In this document: positions 6,196 through 7,491 of the stretch, in pieces
Layout: each line of letters starts with the position of its first letter
Numbering within the stretch: position 1 is the first letter of the stretch
Source of the DNA: DATKYK01 sp034430255
GTDB taxonomy: Bacteria; Chloroflexota; Dehalococcoidia; E44-bin15
Direction of reading: 5' to 3'
Assembly (NCBI GenBank): GCA_034430255.1
Contig: DAOUEU010000085.1
Coordinates: 1 to 7,491, forward strand
Length of the DNA: 7,491 nt
Made by a program: the position numbers and the translations under genes
The notes under the pieces: generated by a model
Told to the model about the DNA's origin: nothing
Database searches by the model: none
Seen by the model: only the letters and a program-made list of their open reading frames with translations

Positions 6196-7242
6196 ATGAA
6201 CACATTAATGGATATCAGAAAACTGAAGAAACACTTCCCGATAGTCGGTGGTGTTCTCAGAAGACCGGTGGGAGCGGTCAAAGCGGTGGACGGTGTCAGC
6301 CTGACGATTAAGCGGGGACAGTGGCTGGGACTGGTCGGCGAATCTGGCTGCGGCAAGACCACGCTTGCCAAGACAGCTGTCCGTCTCTTGAAACCAACCA
6401 GTGGACATATCTATTTTGATGTTCCCGATGAGGTGAAAGCGGAGATAGAGAAGTTGGAGTCGCTGGGCCAGAACAATAGTAAATTGAATTCTCTGCTGAA
6501 AGAGAATGATCTGGCAAAATTTTCCGGTAACATGGTCCGCTTATTTCGTCGCCGTGCCCAGCTTGTCCACCAGGACCCTTTTACTTCACTTGACCCGCGG
6601 ATGAAGATAAAGAATATAGTTGCTGAGCCGCTGACTGTACACCATGTTCTGTCAGGCCAGGCGAGGGAGACAGCGGTCGAGGAGCTGTTGCTCACGGTTG
6701 GGTTGAGCGCAGGGCAACTGGAGCGCTATCCCCACCAGTTTAGTGGCGGTCAGCGGCAGCGCATCGCCATCGCACGTGCCCTGGCTACGAAACCGGACTT
6801 TATTGCCTTTGATGAACCCACCTCTGCTCTGGATGTTTCTGTCCAGGCACAGATCCTCAACCTTTTGAAGGACCTGAAAAGTGAGTTTGGACTTACTTAT
6901 CTCTACATCACCCACGAGCTTTTAATTGCCGAGAGTGTATGTGACTATATCGCCGTGATGTATTTGGGTAAGGTAGTGGAGATGGCAAAGCCTGAGGAAA
7001 TATTTCACAAACCACTTCATCCCTATTCCCAGTCCCTGGTTGCGTCAACGCCAGTCCCTGATCCTAATAGGAGGGTCGGTCGTATTGTCCTGCCTGGTGA
7101 GGTACCCAGCCCGGCCAATCCACCACCCGGCTGCACCTTTCACCCCAGATGTTCTCGGGCCAGCCAAGAGTGCCGTGAACTTGAGCCAGCACTCGAGCTT
7201 ATTGGCGAGGACCACTACGTTGCGTGTTATCATCCTTTGTAG
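6196..7242 (+). CDS. oppF: Peptide-type ABC transporter ATPase, OppF/DppF subunit
   Basis: This is the partner ATPase of the OppD-type subunit, 348 residues. The ATG lies 15 bases after the oppD stop, with TAAGGT (6183-6188) upstream. The start LKKHFPIVGGVLRR (10-23) with VKAVDGVSL is characteristic of OppF/DppF. Motifs: Walker A GESGCGKT (48-55), Q-loop VHQDPF (Q126), signature FSGGQ (182-186), Walker B FIAFDE (202-207), D-loop ALD (211-213), switch histidine in ITHE (H240). The C-terminal extension has C313, C319, C326 and C344, matching the Fe-S-type cysteine set seen in its neighbour. Between the first beta-sheet region and the Q-loop it carries roughly 30 extra residues (about 76-113: DEVKAEIEKLESL, NSKLNSLLKENDL) that look helical or coiled-coil. 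The usual length there is a short turn. Substrate specificity lies in the receptor, not here. Confidence 0.95.
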   Translation: MNTLMDIRKLKKHFPIVGGVLRRPVGAVKAVDGVSLTIKRGQWLGLVGESGCGKTTLAKTAVRLLKPTSGHIYFDVPDEVKAEIEKLESLGQNNSKLNSLLKENDLAKFSGNMVRLFRRRAQLVHQDPFTSLDPRMKIKNIVAEPLTVHHVLSGQARETAVEELLLTVGLSAGQLERYPHQFSGGQRQRIAIARALATKPDFIAFDEPTSALDVSVQAQILNLLKDLKSEFGLTYLYITHELLIAESVCDYIAVMYLGKVVEMAKPEEIFHKPLHPYSQSLVASTPVPDPNRRVGRIVLPGEVPSPANPPPGCTFHPRCSRASQECRELEPALELIGEDHYVACYHPL

Positions 7243-7312
7243 GCCTCTAACTCCTCTCCAGCCTTGTTTATCTACTTCATTTACCAGTGATTTTCCTCAC
7301 AATGGAGCCCCG

Positions 7313-7321
7313 TGCTATACT
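7313..7321 (+). promoter_or_regulatory. Extended -10 promoter for the downstream hydrolase gene
   Basis: TGC followed by TATACT (7316-7321) makes an extended -10 element matching the consensus at five of six bases. No good -35 is present at the expected place (7293-7298 reads TTCCTC), which extended -10 promoters tolerate. Transcription would start near 7328, about 30 bases before the ATG at 7360. This suggests the hydrolase gene has its own promoter, although read-through from oppF is also possible because I see no convincing terminator in 7243-7312. Confidence 0.4.
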
Positions 7322-7359
7322 TCACGAATTCAACTGTAAGATTACCAGAGAAAAGAGCA

Positions 7360-7491
7360 ATGATTGTAAAAATGCTAGCGGTCGGTCCTTTCGCCGCCAA
7401 CTGCTACATAGTTGGTTCATCTTCAACCAAGCAAGGGATGATTATTGACCCCGGTTCTGAAGCTGAGACTATTTTGAGAACGGTGCAGCAA
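7360..7491 (+). CDS. MBL-fold metallo-hydrolase, N-terminal 44 residues (runs off the right edge)
   Basis: The frame opens at ATG 7360 and stays open to the window end. The product begins MIVKMLAVGPFAANCYIVGS and continues to GMIIDPGSEAETIL. The pattern VGPFAANCYIVG followed by IIDPG is the hallmark N-terminal strand pair of the metallo-beta-lactamase fold, glyoxalase II-like group. The zinc-binding HxHxDH motif would come shortly after the visible part. The ribosome site is weak (AGAGAAAAGAG, 7347-7357), and a second ATG four codons later (7372) is an alternative start. The gene follows the transporter in the same direction but appears to have its own promoter. A thiolester or other small-molecule hydrolase role is possible; the substrate cannot be stated. 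Confidence 0.85.
   Translation, partial: MIVKMLAVGPFAANCYIVGSSSTKQGMIIDPGSEAETILRTVQQ

Noticed and set aside
7284..7305. A bulged hairpin (CCAGTGA with TCAC-AA-TGG) considered as the operon terminator.
   Set aside because: The stem is seven pairs with a two-base bulge, it is not followed by a T-run, and it lies just upstream of the extended -10 promoter.
1..7491. Searched for CRISPR arrays, tRNA or rRNA genes, insertion sequences and long direct or inverted repeats.
   Set aside because: None was seen by eye on either strand.

Overview
The window holds a complete five-gene ABC importer operon of the peptide/opine/nickel (Opp/Dpp) family on the + strand. It is flanked on the left by a divergent partial gene of unknown function and on the right by the start of a metallo-beta-lactamase-fold hydrolase gene. 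The host is a bacterium: it has Shine-Dalgarno sites, TTG/GTG starts, a lipoprotein signal peptide and sigma-70-like promoters. The style of the transporter proteins, for example the 'GSGALDGNGIP' and 'DVRVGFCYAFDY' type motifs in the binding protein, reminds me of Chloroflexota (Dehalococcoidia-like) or other anaerobe lineages. That placement is recall-based inference and was not tested.

Layout. 1-679 (-): N-terminal 226 residues of an unrecognised protein running off the left edge. 680-1211: divergent intergenic region with a promoter for each direction, one possible 41-codon ORF, and a purine-rich stretch containing several strong Shine-Dalgarno-like sequences. 1212-2993 (+): lipoprotein substrate-binding protein. 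2994-3091: two hairpins, one a perfect 13-bp stem, between the binding protein and the permeases. 3092-4138 and 4135-5022: the two permease subunits, overlapping by 4 bases. 5023-6180 and 6196-7242: the two ATPases. 7243-7359: short spacer with an extended -10 promoter. 7360-7491: 5' end of an MBL-fold hydrolase gene.

How the genes work together. The lipoprotein captures peptide (or a similar solute) outside the membrane. OppB/OppC-type permeases form the channel, and the OppD/OppF-type ATPases power it. Spacing and overlaps in B-C-D-F indicate one transcript. The hairpin after the binding-protein gene would let that gene be expressed above the rest.

The most unusual observation is in the binding protein. 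Behind a normal lipoprotein signal peptide, the part that matches the C-terminal half of the SBP_bac_5 family comes first (about residues 30-280). The part that matches the family's N-terminal half comes second (about residues 300-593). The reading frame is intact throughout. This is the architecture of a circular permutation, with the new ends where the family normally crosses between lobes. Both ATPases also carry insertions in their helical regions that ordinary OppD/OppF proteins lack.
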